Made by a program: the position numbers and the translations under genes. A DNA stretch of 64,000 bases from Henriciella marina (GTDB taxonomy: Bacteria > Pseudomonadota > Alphaproteobacteria > Caulobacterales > Hyphomonadaceae). The notes under the pieces were generated by a model. The model saw only the letters and a list, made by a program, of their open reading frames with translations, did not search any database and had not been told where the DNA came from. The stretch covers positions 248,001 to 312,000 of the forward strand of contig NZ_JAPWGW010000003.1 of NCBI RefSeq assembly GCF_027213945.1, given 5' to 3'. Position 1 is the first letter of the stretch. Each line of letters opens with the position of its first letter. Shown here in pieces: positions 28,047-37,054 of the stretch.

Positions 28047-28123
28047 TGGTGGGCCCGGAGGGACTTGAACCCCCGACCAGACCGTTATGAGCGGTCCGCT
28101 CTAACCAACTGAGCTACAGGCCC
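28047..28123 (-). tRNA. tRNA-Ile2 (anticodon CAU, lysidine type)
   Basis: A 77-base cloverleaf including an encoded CCA. Acceptor arm GGGCCTG/CGGGCCC with one G-U type pair, D arm with GTAGCTCAGTTGGTTAGAGC, anticodon stem GACCG/CGGTC with loop CTCATAA, T arm GGGGGTTCAAGTCCCTC. CAU could be Met, but C4-G69 and C5-G68 pairs, recognised by the lysidine synthetase TilS, point to the isoleucine tRNA that reads AUA after modification. Confidence 0.9.
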
Positions 28124-28240
28124 TGATCGCATCGGCTGCGCAATTTGCAACATGCCGCCGTCACGATGGTGCCGCAATGGCCTAATTGAATGAGGACTGC
28201 AAGTCAGCATTCCCTGCAGACCGACAAGGAGACGTAACAG

Positions 28241-29023
28241 ATGAAGATACCATCAGCCCGCACCATGGTGACCAGCTCAATCGTTGCCGCCGCCCTCGCT
28301 GGCGGTGCAGCGATTGCACAGCAGTCCACCCCCTCCCAGGGCGTACCGAACCAGCAGGCCGTCCCGTCCAACCACGCAAACTCCATCCAGCCAGAAACCA
28401 CGCTGTCGGTTTCGGCCTCTGGAGAAGTTTCACGTGCCCCCGACATTGCGACGATCACCGCCGGCGTTCAGACAGAGGCGGAAACTGCTTCTGCCGCGAT
28501 GAGCCAGAATGCAGCCTCCATGGAGGGCGTGTATTCCGCGCTCGAGGCGGCAGGCGTCGCAGCGCGCGACATGCAGACATCGAACCTGTCGCTGCAGCCG
28601 CGTTATGACTATTCCAACCGCGATGGAGCGCCGCCGCGCCTCGTTGGCTATACAGCCAGCAACCAGCTCAGCGTGAAAGTACGTGATCTCAATAATCTTG
28701 GCCGCACGATGGACGCGATTGTCCAGGAAGGTGGCAATACGATTTCCGGGCTCCAGTTCAGCCTGGACAACCCAACCGAAGCGCGCAATGAGGCGCGCCG
28801 CCAGGCGATCCAGACAGCTGTGCGCCGTGCCAATCTCTATGCGCAAGAAACCGGCTACCGCGTCGCCCGTATCGTCACGATCAATGAGCAGTCGAGCGGC
28901 GGCTACCAGCCCCAGCCGATGATGGCGATGCGCGCCGAAGCGGCAGATGCATCGACCAAAGTTGCGCAGGGCGAAGTCAGTTATGCCGTGACGGTCGATG
29001 TGACCTTCGAACTCCGCCAATAG
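28241..29023 (+). CDS. SIMPL-domain (DUF541) periplasmic protein
   Basis: 260 residues; AAGGAGACG precedes the ATG. Signal peptide MKIPSARTMVTSSIVAAALAG up to about residue 26 (AIAQQ). The SIMPL/DUF541 core follows from about 50: TTLSVSASGEVSRAPDIATITAGVQTEA, ARDMQTSNLSLQPRYDY, GYTASNQLSVKVRDLNNLG, and a final beta-strand YAVTVDVTFELRQ. Family members form oligomeric periplasmic or outer-membrane proteins linked to oxidative stress or signalling; the exact role is unknown. Confidence 0.9.
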   Translation: MKIPSARTMVTSSIVAAALAGGAAIAQQSTPSQGVPNQQAVPSNHANSIQPETTLSVSASGEVSRAPDIATITAGVQTEAETASAAMSQNAASMEGVYSALEAAGVAARDMQTSNLSLQPRYDYSNRDGAPPRLVGYTASNQLSVKVRDLNNLGRTMDAIVQEGGNTISGLQFSLDNPTEARNEARRQAIQTAVRRANLYAQETGYRVARIVTINEQSSGGYQPQPMMAMRAEAADASTKVAQGEVSYAVTVDVTFELRQ

Positions 29024-29051
29024 GCGCGGCGGCCAGCATGCCACATAGAAA

Positions 29052-29086
29052 AAGGGCGGGCCCGGTCGCGGGTCCGCCCTTCTACT
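29052..29086. terminator. bidirectional terminator
   Basis: Arms AAGGGCGGGCCCG and CGGGTCCGCCCTT around a GTCG loop, with A residues before and T-rich sequence after. Lies between the convergent SIMPL and panD genes and can serve both. Confidence 0.8.
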
Positions 29087-29107
29087 TTCGAATATGTGGT
29101 CGCTGAC

Positions 29108-29473
29108 CTAGTAGGCTGCGCTCGGCGTCTTCTGCTCATTGGCATCGTCCAGCAGAACGACCGTCGGCGCGTGCTGGCTGGCCTTTTCGGCTTCAATGGA
29201 CGCGAATGCGGCGATGATCACCTTGTCGCCAACAGAAAAATGACGGGCCGCAGCGCCGTTCACGCCAATCGTGCGAGAGCCGCGCGGGGCTTCGATCGCA
29301 TAGGTCTGAATTCGGGCGCCATTGGTCACATTCCAGATGTCGACGCGCTCATTCGGGAGGATACCCGATGCGTCCAGCAGTTCCTGGTCAATGGAAACCG
29401 AGCCCTCATAGTGAAGGTCGCACTGGGTCACAGTGGCCGAGTGCAGTTTCGCTTTCAGCATGTTGAGAAGCAT
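29108..29473 (-). CDS. panD: aspartate 1-decarboxylase
   Basis: 121 residues. The pro-enzyme self-cleaves between Gly24 and Ser25, seen here in HYEGSVSID, to make the pyruvoyl cofactor; Lys9, Tyr22 and Arg54-region residues are in place, and the block IYAFNG-type core appears as [20 protein letters not shown]. Produces beta-alanine for pantothenate and CoA. Length is normal. No other pan gene is nearby, which is common. Confidence 0.96.
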   Translation of the reverse strand: MLLNMLKAKLHSATVTQCDLHYEGSVSIDQELLDASGILPNERVDIWNVTNGARIQTYAIEAPRGSRTIGVNGAAARHFSVGDKVIIAAFASIEAEKASQHAPTVVLLDDANEQKTPSAAY

Positions 29474-29686
29474 TTCGGATCTCCAATGGCTCTCTGCATT
29501 TGCCCCAAATTATATATGGGCGCGATTGCCCCTACGTAAAGGTTATATGACGCGCCGCAACAAACTGCGCTTAAAGCATAATGGTCAGGGCGGGTGAAGG
29601 GTTTCACGGCGTCATGCCATGAAAATCTGCATGAACACCCCTGTTAGACGCGCGCCTTCAGCGTAGATATTCTTCATCCGAGACCC

Positions 29687-31498
29687 ATGACAGCCATGGA
29701 AAACCGGGCGCAGAAGGACACCTCGGAACTTATGTTTCTAGCAGATTATTCCGAATGGGTCGCGATCGCGATCATTCTCGTCATGCTTGTGAGCTTCCTG
29801 CTCGAACGCCTGCCGCCAGCCGCCACGGCGATCGCAGGCGCCGCCGCTTTTCTCGCGCTTGGTTATGTCGGGGAACAACCCGCGCTTGGCGCGTTTGCCA
29901 ACAGCGCCCCGATCACCATCGGCGCCATGTTCATCCTTGCTGCCGCCCTGCAGCGCACGGGCGTTCTTGAACATCTTGCCTCGCGCATCCTTGCGCTGGC
30001 CGACACATCACGGATAGGCGCGATTTTGCTAGTTGGCGTGGTCACGATTGCCGCGTCAGGTTTCGTGAACAACACCGCTGTGGTGGTCATCCTCGTCCCT
30101 GTCGTCATTGCACTGGCGCAGAAGCTTTCCGTGTCGAAAAAGCGTCTGCTCATCCCGCTCTCCTACATCTCCATCCTTGGCGGTACGCTGACCCTGATCG
30201 GCACCTCCACAAACCTCATCGTGGCCGGTGTTGCGCTGTCGCGGGGGCTGGAAAGGTTCAGCATCTTCGAGATTACCGGCATCGGCCTCGTGACGCTCGG
30301 CGTGACGCTTGGCTTCCTGCTCATTTTTGGACGCTGGTTGCTCCCGTCCGGCGAAGCAGAAGATGATGACGACGTCAGGCCGCAGACTTTCCTGACCGAT
30401 ATCTTTCCCAATGAGGACACCAAGGCGATTGGCGTCAGCCCCGACGACCTGTCAGCGCTGAAAGTGAAAGGCGTCAGGCTTGTCTCCCAGCGAAGGGGCA
30501 ACCGTATCGTCACCTCGAAAGACGAAGATCGCGAACTTGCTGCTGGCGACCGGCTGACCATTCGCGCCACGCTGGAAGAACTGCTGACGTTCGCAGGTAG
30601 CGAAGCCTTCAAGACCGGTCTGCGCCTTCGCCGCCATCATGCAGATGAACCGAAACAGGTACAGGCAACCATTACGCCGACCGACTCCAATATCGGCCGT
30701 CCGCTGTCGCTTCTTTCCTACCTGTCGGATTATCAAATCACGGTGCGCGGTCTCGCGCGTCCTGGCAATCAGCCGGGGCCGACGCTCGCAAGCTGCCGCC
30801 TGCGCGCTGGAGACCGGCTGCTGCTTGAAGGGAGTGAGGCCACGCTGCGCTCGCTTGCCAACTCAACGCCGCTTGTTATCGAGCAGGAAATTGATGCTGT
30901 TCCCTTCCGCCGGGGACATGCCCCGATTGCGATTGGCACGCTGGCGGGGGTGATCCTGGCAAGTGCCTTGTTCAGCTTCCCGATTGTCCTGTCGGCGCTG
31001 ATCGGCGTCGGCATCGTCATGGCAACGGGATGTATAACCGCAACCGATGCGTGGCGATCACTGCAGGCGAATGTGCTGGCGCTCATTATCGCCATGCTGA
31101 TCGTTGGACAGGGGCTGGAGCAGGCAGGTGCCGTCGATGTGATTGTTTCGGGCGTGTCGCCGACCCTGCTGGCCGCTTCCCCCTTCATCGTTCTTCTGCT
31201 GATCTATGCGCTGACATCCGTCCTGACCGAGCTCGTGACCAACGCTGCCGTTGCTGTCATCATGACGCCTCTGGTCATTGAGCTTGCAGGCAGTCTGGGG
31301 ATGGACCCGCGCGCGCTGGTGCTTGCGGTGATGTTCGGGGCGAGCGCGAGCTTCGCCTCACCCATCGGTTATCAGACCAATACGATCGTCTACACGGCGG
31401 GTGGCTACAGGTTTGCCGACTTTCTGAAGGTCGGCCTGCCGATGAATGTCATAGCAGGCCTCGCTTCATCTACGGCGATCTGGATGTTCTTCCTGTAG
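29687..31498 (+). CDS. SLC13-type permease with TrkA-C domains
   Basis: 603 residues. Two blocks of membrane helices (about 20-220 and 410-603) flank a soluble middle (about 225-395) with two TrkA-C/RCK-C-like domains (DDLSALKVKGVRLVSQ..., NIGRPLSLLSYLSDYQITVRGLAR). GTLTLIGTSTNLIVAG and a matching second-half ASFASPIGYQTNTIVY are the paired substrate-loop motifs of the DASS/SLC13 (sodium-dicarboxylate or sulfate) family. Probably a sodium-coupled anion importer gated by a small ligand. ATG 29696 is an alternative start. Confidence 0.88.
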   Translation: MTAMENRAQKDTSELMFLADYSEWVAIAIILVMLVSFLLERLPPAATAIAGAAAFLALGYVGEQPALGAFANSAPITIGAMFILAAALQRTGVLEHLASRILALADTSRIGAILLVGVVTIAASGFVNNTAVVVILVPVVIALAQKLSVSKKRLLIPLSYISILGGTLTLIGTSTNLIVAGVALSRGLERFSIFEITGIGLVTLGVTLGFLLIFGRWLLPSGEAEDDDDVRPQTFLTDIFPNEDTKAIGVSPDDLSALKVKGVRLVSQRRGNRIVTSKDEDRELAAGDRLTIRATLEELLTFAGSEAFKTGLRLRRHHADEPKQVQATITPTDSNIGRPLSLLSYLSDYQITVRGLARPGNQPGPTLASCRLRAGDRLLLEGSEATLRSLANSTPLVIEQEIDAVPFRRGHAPIAIGTLAGVILASALFSFPIVLSALIGVGIVMATGCITATDAWRSLQANVLALIIAMLIVGQGLEQAGAVDVIVSGVSPTLLAASPFIVLLLIYALTSVLTELVTNAAVAVIMTPLVIELAGSLGMDPRALVLAVMFGASASFASPIGYQTNTIVYTAGGYRFADFLKVGLPMNVIAGLASSTAIWMFFL

Positions 31499-31514
31499 CC
31501 GTGGCGGCCTCAGC

Positions 31515-32522
31515 CTACCATTCGGCGACGATCTTGCCGAAATGCTTGCCCGCATGCTGATAGGCAAAGGCGTCGCCAAGCTCACCGAGACCGAAGCTCT
31601 TGTCGATGACAGGCTTAAGGCCGCCATGTTCGATGGCGCGGATAAAGTCCTGCTGGTCAGCGCGCGAGCCGACGATCAGCCCTTCGAGACGCGCCTGTTT
31701 CTGCATGAGCAGTGCGGTTGGCACATCGCCGCTGACCCCTGTCAGAACACCGATCAGGGCGATATGACCACCGACGCGGACCGCCTTGATCGACTGGGAG
31801 AGGGTGCCGGCCCCACCAACCTCAACCACGACATCTGCGCCGCGACCACCAGTCAGCTCTCCAACCGTGGAGCCCCATTTTTCGTCGCTCTTGTAATTGA
31901 TCACATGGTCGGCGCCGAGCGCTTTGACCCGCTCCAGCTTCTCATCCGAAGACGAGGTCGCGATAACTTCGGCCCCCATCATCTTGGCGATCTGGACTGC
32001 GAAGATCGACACCCCGCCGGTGCCGAGCGCAAGCACGGTGTCACCGGCTTTCAGGCCGCCATCGACCACGAGGGCGCGCCAGGCTGTAAGGCCCGCCGTC
32101 GTGATAGTCGCCGCCTCAGCATGGCTCCAGCCCTTGGGCGCTTTGGTGAAGCTGGTCGCCTTGGCCACCACAGCGTCGCGGGCATAGCCATCAATTCCGT
32201 CGCCCGGTGTGCCGGAGAAGTCTGACACACGCGGCGGACCGGCGAGCCATTGTGGGAAGAAGGTCGACACAACATGGTCGCCTTCAGCAAAGTCGCGGAC
32301 GCCTTCGCCAATCGCTTCAACGACCCCTGCCCCATCCGACATCGGGATACGACCGTCGGCTGGCTTGCTCTGGCCTGAGCAGACGATGAGGTCATGAAAG
32401 TTCAGCGAGGTCGCATGCAGCCGCACACGGATTTCGCCCGGTCCCGGCTGTCCCGCGTCATCAATGTCGACGAGGTTGAGTTTGTCGAAACCACCCGGGG
32501 CGGCAATCTTCACGGCTTTCAT
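31515..32522 (-). CDS. zinc-type medium-chain alcohol dehydrogenase/quinone reductase
   Basis: 335 residues of the MDR superfamily. GroES-like N-domain (FHDLIVCSGQSKPADGRIPMSDGAGVVEAIGEGV) and a Rossmann domain with VLALGTGGVSIFAVQIAKMMGAEVIATS, the NAD(P) glycine motif, then RGADVVVEVGGAGTLSQS. The catalytic-zinc ligands are not obvious (Ser/Cys at 48-50 only), so it may be a zinc-free quinone/alkenal reductase. Last of four minus-strand genes; the substrate is unknown. Confidence 0.85.
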   Translation of the reverse strand: MKAVKIAAPGGFDKLNLVDIDDAGQPGPGEIRVRLHATSLNFHDLIVCSGQSKPADGRIPMSDGAGVVEAIGEGVRDFAEGDHVVSTFFPQWLAGPPRVSDFSGTPGDGIDGYARDAVVAKATSFTKAPKGWSHAEAATITTAGLTAWRALVVDGGLKAGDTVLALGTGGVSIFAVQIAKMMGAEVIATSSSDEKLERVKALGADHVINYKSDEKWGSTVGELTGGRGADVVVEVGGAGTLSQSIKAVRVGGHIALIGVLTGVSGDVPTALLMQKQARLEGLIVGSRADQQDFIRAIEHGGLKPVIDKSFGLGELGDAFAYQHAGKHFGKIVAEW

Positions 32523-32603
32523 GGCAAGGCTCCTGCGATATCTGTCTGCGCCCCTGAGGTTGGCCCGCGCACCGCTATCGGCAAGCCCTGCCGCCGTGAT
32601 TTA

Positions 32604-32990
32604 CTAGATCCGCCAGGGCGGGAACCGGCGATACTCTCCGGCCTGATAGAGGCAGATACGGTTGTCGGCCGGATCTCTCAGATAGGCTTCACGCCAGCCC
32701 CAGCTCTGATCTTCGGGCGGGTTCAGGAAGCCGAGTCCTGCAACCCTCAGACGCTGATATTCGGCGTCGAGATTATCCACTTCGAAATAGATGAGTGGAT
32801 CGTCACACCCCTGCCAGCCTTCCACATGGTGCAGCGAGAATGTCGCCGGCTCTCCGCCATCCGCATCCGGGCACTCAAAGCGCGCATAGCGGGGCGGACT
32901 GTCGACGATCTGGATCAGGCCCAGCGTCTTGTAGAAGGCCACGCTGGCGGCGTAGTCGATGCACGGCACGGTGACCTGATTAAGCTTCAT
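32604..32990 (-). CDS. VOC-family (glyoxalase/bleomycin-resistance fold) protein
   Basis: 128 residues: MKLNQVTVPCIDYAASVAFYKTLGL opens the first beta-alpha-beta unit, HHVEGW and YFEVDNLDAEYQRLRVAGL follow, and WGWREAYLRDPADNRICLYQAGE closes the second with the usual D/E-P-x-GN-like turn. Metal ligands would be His and Glu residues on the two beta-sheets. Begins five bases after the yjbQ stop, so co-transcribed. The substrate is not predictable. Confidence 0.85.
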   Translation of the reverse strand: MKLNQVTVPCIDYAASVAFYKTLGLIQIVDSPPRYARFECPDADGGEPATFSLHHVEGWQGCDDPLIYFEVDNLDAEYQRLRVAGLGFLNPPEDQSWGWREAYLRDPADNRICLYQAGEYRRFPPWRI

Positions 32991-32995
32991 AGACC

Positions 32996-33415
32996 CTATC
33001 CCCCAATGTGCAGGACGACTTCTCGCCGGTGCGGACGGTCGCGGTGCTCGAACAGATAGACGCCCTGCCAGGCACCGAGCATCATCACGCCATTCTGTAC
33101 CGGGATGGAGAGCGATGTCTGCGTCAGCGCTGCCTTGATATGGGCCGGCATATCGTCAGGCCCCTCGCTATTGTGGCGCACCCAGCCCATCGAGGTCTCA
33201 TCGGTATGCGGGACCAGCCTGCGGAAGAACTCGTTTAGGTCAGCCAGTACGTCCGGGTCGGCGTTTTCCTGAATGAGCAGCGAGGAGGATGTGTGACGCA
33301 CGAAGAGGGTGAGCAGCCCCTCAGCGACACTGGCCTCGCTCAGCGCGTCTTCGACCCGCCCCGTGAAATCGTAAAGACTTGGCCCGTATGTCTGCAGTGT
33401 CAGCGTGGTGATCAT
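32996..33415 (-). CDS. yjbQ: YjbQ family protein (UPF0047)
   Basis: 139 residues with the full UPF0047 signature: TLQTYGPSLYDFT, HTSSSLLIQENADPDV, LNEFFRRLVP, MPAHIKAALTQTSLSIPV, NGVMMLGAWQGVYLFEHRDRPHRREVVLHIGG. The HTS(S)LLI-N-D and later His form the metal site. Members show weak thiamine-phosphate synthase activity in vitro; the physiological role is unsettled. Upstream gene of the VOC protein in an operon-like pair. Confidence 0.93.
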   Translation of the reverse strand: MITTLTLQTYGPSLYDFTGRVEDALSEASVAEGLLTLFVRHTSSSLLIQENADPDVLADLNEFFRRLVPHTDETSMGWVRHNSEGPDDMPAHIKAALTQTSLSIPVQNGVMMLGAWQGVYLFEHRDRPHRREVVLHIGG

Positions 33416-33476
33416 AGCGGCTCCCTTCCTCAGAGAGTGCCGTGATCAGCCCCGGGAATGCAACAGCCCGGAAGCC

Positions 33477-34274
33477 TCAGGCCGCTTCCACTTCTTCTGG
33501 CGCCTCGAATGCCGATACAGATTGAGAGATGAGTTCGGCTTCGCCGAAGATGGTCATGAAGCTGATATCGGCCGCGTCACGCCCGCAGATAATGCGGACA
33601 AGCTTTTCACGCTCTGCCATGCCCGTCGGGTCTATGAGGTGCCAGTTGCCGTCCAGCCAGACATCGACCACGGCGTGAAAATCAGGCGGCGTCAGCCCCG
33701 GCGCATAGGCCGACACCATGCGCGCAGGGATACCCACCGCGCGGCAGAAGCTGATCAGGACGTGCGCATAGTCGCGGCAAACGCCCTGACGCGAAGCAAA
33801 CGTGTCCGCCGCCGTCGTATCGGCATCGCTCGCGCCCGGCACATATTCGAAATTAGCGAAGATCCAGTCTGCCATTTTCAGCACCTGGTCGCCGCCCTGC
33901 ACGTCAGACAGCTCGTTGCGCGCAAACGCCTCGACGTCAGCGCCGCAACAGTAATGGCTGGGCATCAGATAGGTGATGACGTCTGCAGGCAATTGCACGC
34001 GCGGTGGCACGTATTTGCCAGCAAGCTGGACGGGTCCGCGGCTTACATCGACGGTCGCCGTGTAGTGAATGCTGACAGGTCCGGTCGCCGTCATCCAGCA
34101 GCGCGTATCGGCCTCATCTGCGTCGATAAGAAAGCCAAGGTTTGCATTGCCCTGAATGTCCAGCGAATTCGAAACGAGAGTCTGGTCGGCCAGAGGTCGC
34201 GCCTTCAGCGCCAGCAGAACATCTGCGGGTTGCGGGAAATTATAGTCGAGCTTGGCGTCAATCTGGATGCGCAT
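33477..34274 (-). CDS. transglutaminase-like cysteine peptidase family protein
   Basis: 265 residues, start at 34274 (MRIQIDAKLDYNF), the normal N-terminus of this group; a 37-residue upstream extension is rejected. N-terminal beta-sandwich (about 1-130), then the transglutaminase core with Cys in QGVCRDYAHV, His in DFHAVVDVWL and Asp in HLIDPTG, a complete triad. No signal peptide. Family members are predicted peptidases or amidases. Close to the head of a minus-strand cluster with yjbQ. Confidence 0.9.
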   Translation of the reverse strand: MRIQIDAKLDYNFPQPADVLLALKARPLADQTLVSNSLDIQGNANLGFLIDADEADTRCWMTATGPVSIHYTATVDVSRGPVQLAGKYVPPRVQLPADVITYLMPSHYCCGADVEAFARNELSDVQGGDQVLKMADWIFANFEYVPGASDADTTAADTFASRQGVCRDYAHVLISFCRAVGIPARMVSAYAPGLTPPDFHAVVDVWLDGNWHLIDPTGMAEREKLVRIICGRDAADISFMTIFGEAELISQSVSAFEAPEEVEAA

Positions 34275-34350
34275 CGCGGTAACCTGATTTGAGGAGTATG
34301 CTGCCCTAGTCGCGGGCATCGCCGATATCAACACAACGTCAACATCGATA

Positions 34351-34473
34351 TTAAGTTGCTTGTAGCTTGCGGCCAATCTGCGCAAGTGATCGGGCCGGAA
34401 TGCCGACCTCGCCGACCTTGCGTTTCACATTCAGAAGGTGCGCGATACGGGTCCGCCCCGGTGCCCGCGTCAT
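34351..34473 (-). CDS. possible 40-aa basic small protein
   Basis: A 40-codon frame beginning at the second of two adjacent ATGs (34473) with TGGAGAC just upstream on the minus strand, ending TAA at 34351. The peptide begins MTRAPGRTRIAHLLNVKRKV and ends GEVGIPARSLAQIGRKLQAT. Its composition is protein-like (helix-forming, basic) and it fills most of the gap between the transglutaminase and metY genes. I recognise no family. Without homologues this is only a candidate. Confidence 0.3.
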   Translation of the reverse strand: MTRAPGRTRIAHLLNVKRKVGEVGIPARSLAQIGRKLQAT

Positions 34474-34574
34474 CATGTCTCCAGACATCGCCTGATCTCT
34501 TTAGACAAACCGAATTTGGGGCGATACGAAGCAATTTGAAACCTACACAAACACAAGAATTCAGGAGGGACACC

Positions 34575-35861
34575 ATGTCAGACGCACCACAGGATTTCGG
34601 AACGCTCGCCATCCATGCCGGGACAGAGGCCGATCCAGCGACAGGCGCGCGCCAGGTCCCGATCTATCAGACAACGGCCTATGAGTTCCGCGATGCTGAC
34701 CACGCCGCAGCGCTCTTCGGGTTGCAGGAAGTCGGCTATATCTATTCGCGTCTGACCAACCCGACGATCGCGGCCCTGCAGAACCGGATTGCCGAACTGG
34801 AAGGCGGCGCGGGCGCCGTCTGCACCTCGTCAGGCCACGCCGCGCAAATCATGGCGCTCTTCCCGCTGATGGCACCGGGCCGCAATATCGTGGCGTCAAC
34901 GCGCCTCTATGGCGGCACGATCACCCAGTTCAGCCAGACCTTCAAACGCTTTGGCTGGTCTGCGAAATTCGTCGACTTTGACGACCTGGACGCGGTCAAG
35001 GCCGCCATTGATGACGACACGCGCGCGGTCTTCTGCGAGTCCATCGCCAATCCCGGCGGCTATATCACCGACCTTGATGCCATCGCGCCCATCGCCGATG
35101 CAGCTGGCGTCCCGCTTATCGTCGACAATACGACGGCCACTCCGTATCTCTGCCGCCCCATCGAGCATGGCGCGACGCTGGTGGTCCACTCGCTCACCAA
35201 ATACATGACCGGCAATGGCACGGTGACCGGCGGCGTTGTCGTCGATTCCGGCAAGTTCGACTGGTCGGCCAGTGACAAGTTCCCGTCCCTCTCCCAACCT
35301 GAGCCAGCCTATCACGGCCTCGTCTTCCAGGATACGTTCGGCCCGGCGGCCTTCACCTTCCACGGCATCGCCATCGGCCTTCGCGACCTCGGCATGACGA
35401 TGAACCCGCAAGGCGCGCATTATACGCTGATGGGTATCGAGACCCTGCCGCTACGCATGGAGAAACATGTCGCCAATGCCGAAAAGATCGCCGCCTGGCT
35501 GGAAGGTCATGAGGCCGTCGAGGGCGTCACCTATGCCGGCCTCGACAGCTCGCCCTACAAATCCCGCGTCGCGAAGATATGCCCCAAGGGGGCGAGCGGT
35601 CTCTTCACCGTGCAGCTGAAAGGCGGCTATGAGGCGTGCGTGAAGTTCGTCAGCGCCCTCAATCTCTTCAGCCATGTCGCCAATCTCGGCGATACGCGCT
35701 CACTGGTTATCCACCCGGCCTCGACCACCCACCGCCAGCTTACCGAAGAGCAACAGACCGCCGCTGGCGCCGCACCGAACACAGTGCGCCTCTCGATCGG
35801 CATCGAAGGCGCCGACGACCTGATTGCGGATCTGGATCAGGCGCTGAAGGCGGCAAGCTAA
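34575..35861 (+). CDS. metY: O-acetylhomoserine aminocarboxypropyltransferase (sulfhydrylase)
   Basis: 428 residues from ATG 34575 with AGGAGGG just upstream. A PLP enzyme of the Cys/Met-metabolism family: TLAIHAGTEADPATGARQVPIYQTTAYEF, YIYSRLTNPTIAALQNRIAELEGG, the PLP-lysine in VHSLTKYMTGNGTVTGG, and the SLVIHPASTTHRQL end. The HAG...ARQVPIYQTT and YEFRDADHAA features fit MetY rather than cystathionine gamma-synthase. Incorporates sulfide into O-acetylhomoserine to make homocysteine. I looked for a SAM riboswitch upstream and did not see one. Confidence 0.93.
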   Translation: MSDAPQDFGTLAIHAGTEADPATGARQVPIYQTTAYEFRDADHAAALFGLQEVGYIYSRLTNPTIAALQNRIAELEGGAGAVCTSSGHAAQIMALFPLMAPGRNIVASTRLYGGTITQFSQTFKRFGWSAKFVDFDDLDAVKAAIDDDTRAVFCESIANPGGYITDLDAIAPIADAAGVPLIVDNTTATPYLCRPIEHGATLVVHSLTKYMTGNGTVTGGVVVDSGKFDWSASDKFPSLSQPEPAYHGLVFQDTFGPAAFTFHGIAIGLRDLGMTMNPQGAHYTLMGIETLPLRMEKHVANAEKIAAWLEGHEAVEGVTYAGLDSSPYKSRVAKICPKGASGLFTVQLKGGYEACVKFVSALNLFSHVANLGDTRSLVIHPASTTHRQLTEEQQTAAGAAPNTVRLSIGIEGADDLIADLDQALKAAS

Positions 35862-35942
35862 AACGCCCCTGTAGAGGCGAGACAGCGTCAAGGCGCTGGT
35901 CTCGGCACTCGATTGCCACCGCGAGGACTGAAACGCGCCGGA

Positions 35943-36692
35943 CTAGGCCCGCCTTCCCACTCGCTTGATCAGTTCCTGCGCGGCCAGCGGGTCGCGCGCC
36001 TTGGCACCGGAAATGAAGAACGCATAGACCTCGCGGGTTTTGGCCCACTCCCCCAGCCTGCCTGCCCAGTCATCCAGTGCCGAAGGGGCATACCCGGCCT
36101 TATAGGTCTCACGGCTTTCCTGAAGCCGGGCATAGGCAAAGCCTGCGGTCTCGATATCTGGCATCGGCCAGTCTTCGGCGTCTGAATAGACCAGCGCGCA
36201 GCCATGCGCCCGCAGCATGTCGGTGAATTCTTCTGTCTTGAAGCTCTCATTGCGAACCTCGATGGCATGGCGGATGGCCAGCCCCTCATGCTCGGCGGGC
36301 AGCGCGCCCAGAAAGGCCGAGAAATAGTCGGCATCGAACTTGCGGCTCTCGGGAAACTGCCAGTTGATCGCGCCGAGCCGGGCACCGAGCTTCGTCACGC
36401 CGCCGCCAATAAACCAGTCGATGGCTTCCTTCATCTCGTCGGGCGTCTTGCGGGATGTCGTGAACCGCTGCGCCTTCACTGTGAACTTGAACCCATCGGG
36501 GGTCTGGTCCGCCCAGTTCTCGAATACGTGCGGCTTCTGGTTTCGGTAGAAAGTGGAGTTGATCTCGATCGCCGTCAGCTGGCGCGAGGCATATTCAAGC
36601 TGGCGCTTCCTGGCGAGATCGGACGGGTAGAACGTCTCTTCCCACGGCTCATAATTCCAGCCGCCGATGCCGATGCGGATAGGGTGGGTCAT
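35943..36692 (-). CDS. DUF72 domain protein
   Basis: 249 residues. RIGIGGWNYEPWEETFYP at the start, LTAIEINSTFYRNQKPHVFENWADQTPDGFKFTVKAQRFTT in the middle and the final block VYAFFISGAKARDPLAAQELIKRVG are standard for DUF72 (YecE-like), a TIM-barrel family without an established function. No signal sequence; cytoplasmic. Confidence 0.93.
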   Translation of the reverse strand: MTHPIRIGIGGWNYEPWEETFYPSDLARKRQLEYASRQLTAIEINSTFYRNQKPHVFENWADQTPDGFKFTVKAQRFTTSRKTPDEMKEAIDWFIGGGVTKLGARLGAINWQFPESRKFDADYFSAFLGALPAEHEGLAIRHAIEVRNESFKTEEFTDMLRAHGCALVYSDAEDWPMPDIETAGFAYARLQESRETYKAGYAPSALDDWAGRLGEWAKTREVYAFFISGAKARDPLAAQELIKRVGRRA

Positions 36693-36769
36693 GGGACGCT
36701 CGCTTGTCTGTTTCGCGGCAAAGCTAGCTGACCACGCCGGGAGTTACGACCCAAATCTTGTGGCCAGCA

Positions 36770-37054
36770 CTACTCGTCCTGCCAATCTTCACGACCGTGG
36801 CGGATCCGCAGAATGCGTACACCGGCATCCTCGGAGACATAGAAGATAAGGTGAGCCCCGTAGCGGCACACCCGTTGAGGCGGGAAAATCTCAAAGCGTT
36901 CTCGATAGGCTTGCGGAAAAGAAGCGATCCGCTGAAACGTTCGCGTCAGGCCTTTCAGATACGACCTCGTCTGGACAGGACCAAACCGAACGCGCCCTTC
37001 ATCTGCCATGGACTGAATGTCGGCAGCCGCGGCATCGGAAACAAAATATGTCAA
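36770..37054 (-). CDS. parE: ParE/RelE-type toxin
   Basis: 94 residues: MTYFVSDAAAADIQSMADEG, RSYLKGLTRTFQRIASFPQAYRER, then GAHLIFYVSEDAGVRILRIRHGREDWQDE, a compact RelE/ParE fold with the C-terminal R-I-R-H-GR-DW pattern typical of ParE toxins, which poison DNA gyrase in studied cases. Start overlaps the antitoxin stop by four bases, giving coupled translation. Confidence 0.9.
   Translation of the reverse strand: MTYFVSDAAAADIQSMADEGRVRFGPVQTRSYLKGLTRTFQRIASFPQAYRERFEIFPPQRVCRYGAHLIFYVSEDAGVRILRIRHGREDWQDE

Noticed and set aside
34475-34574. SAM-II type riboswitch before metY
   Set aside because: Such elements often precede met genes in alphaproteobacteria, but I could not find the pseudoknot core or its conserved loop bases here.
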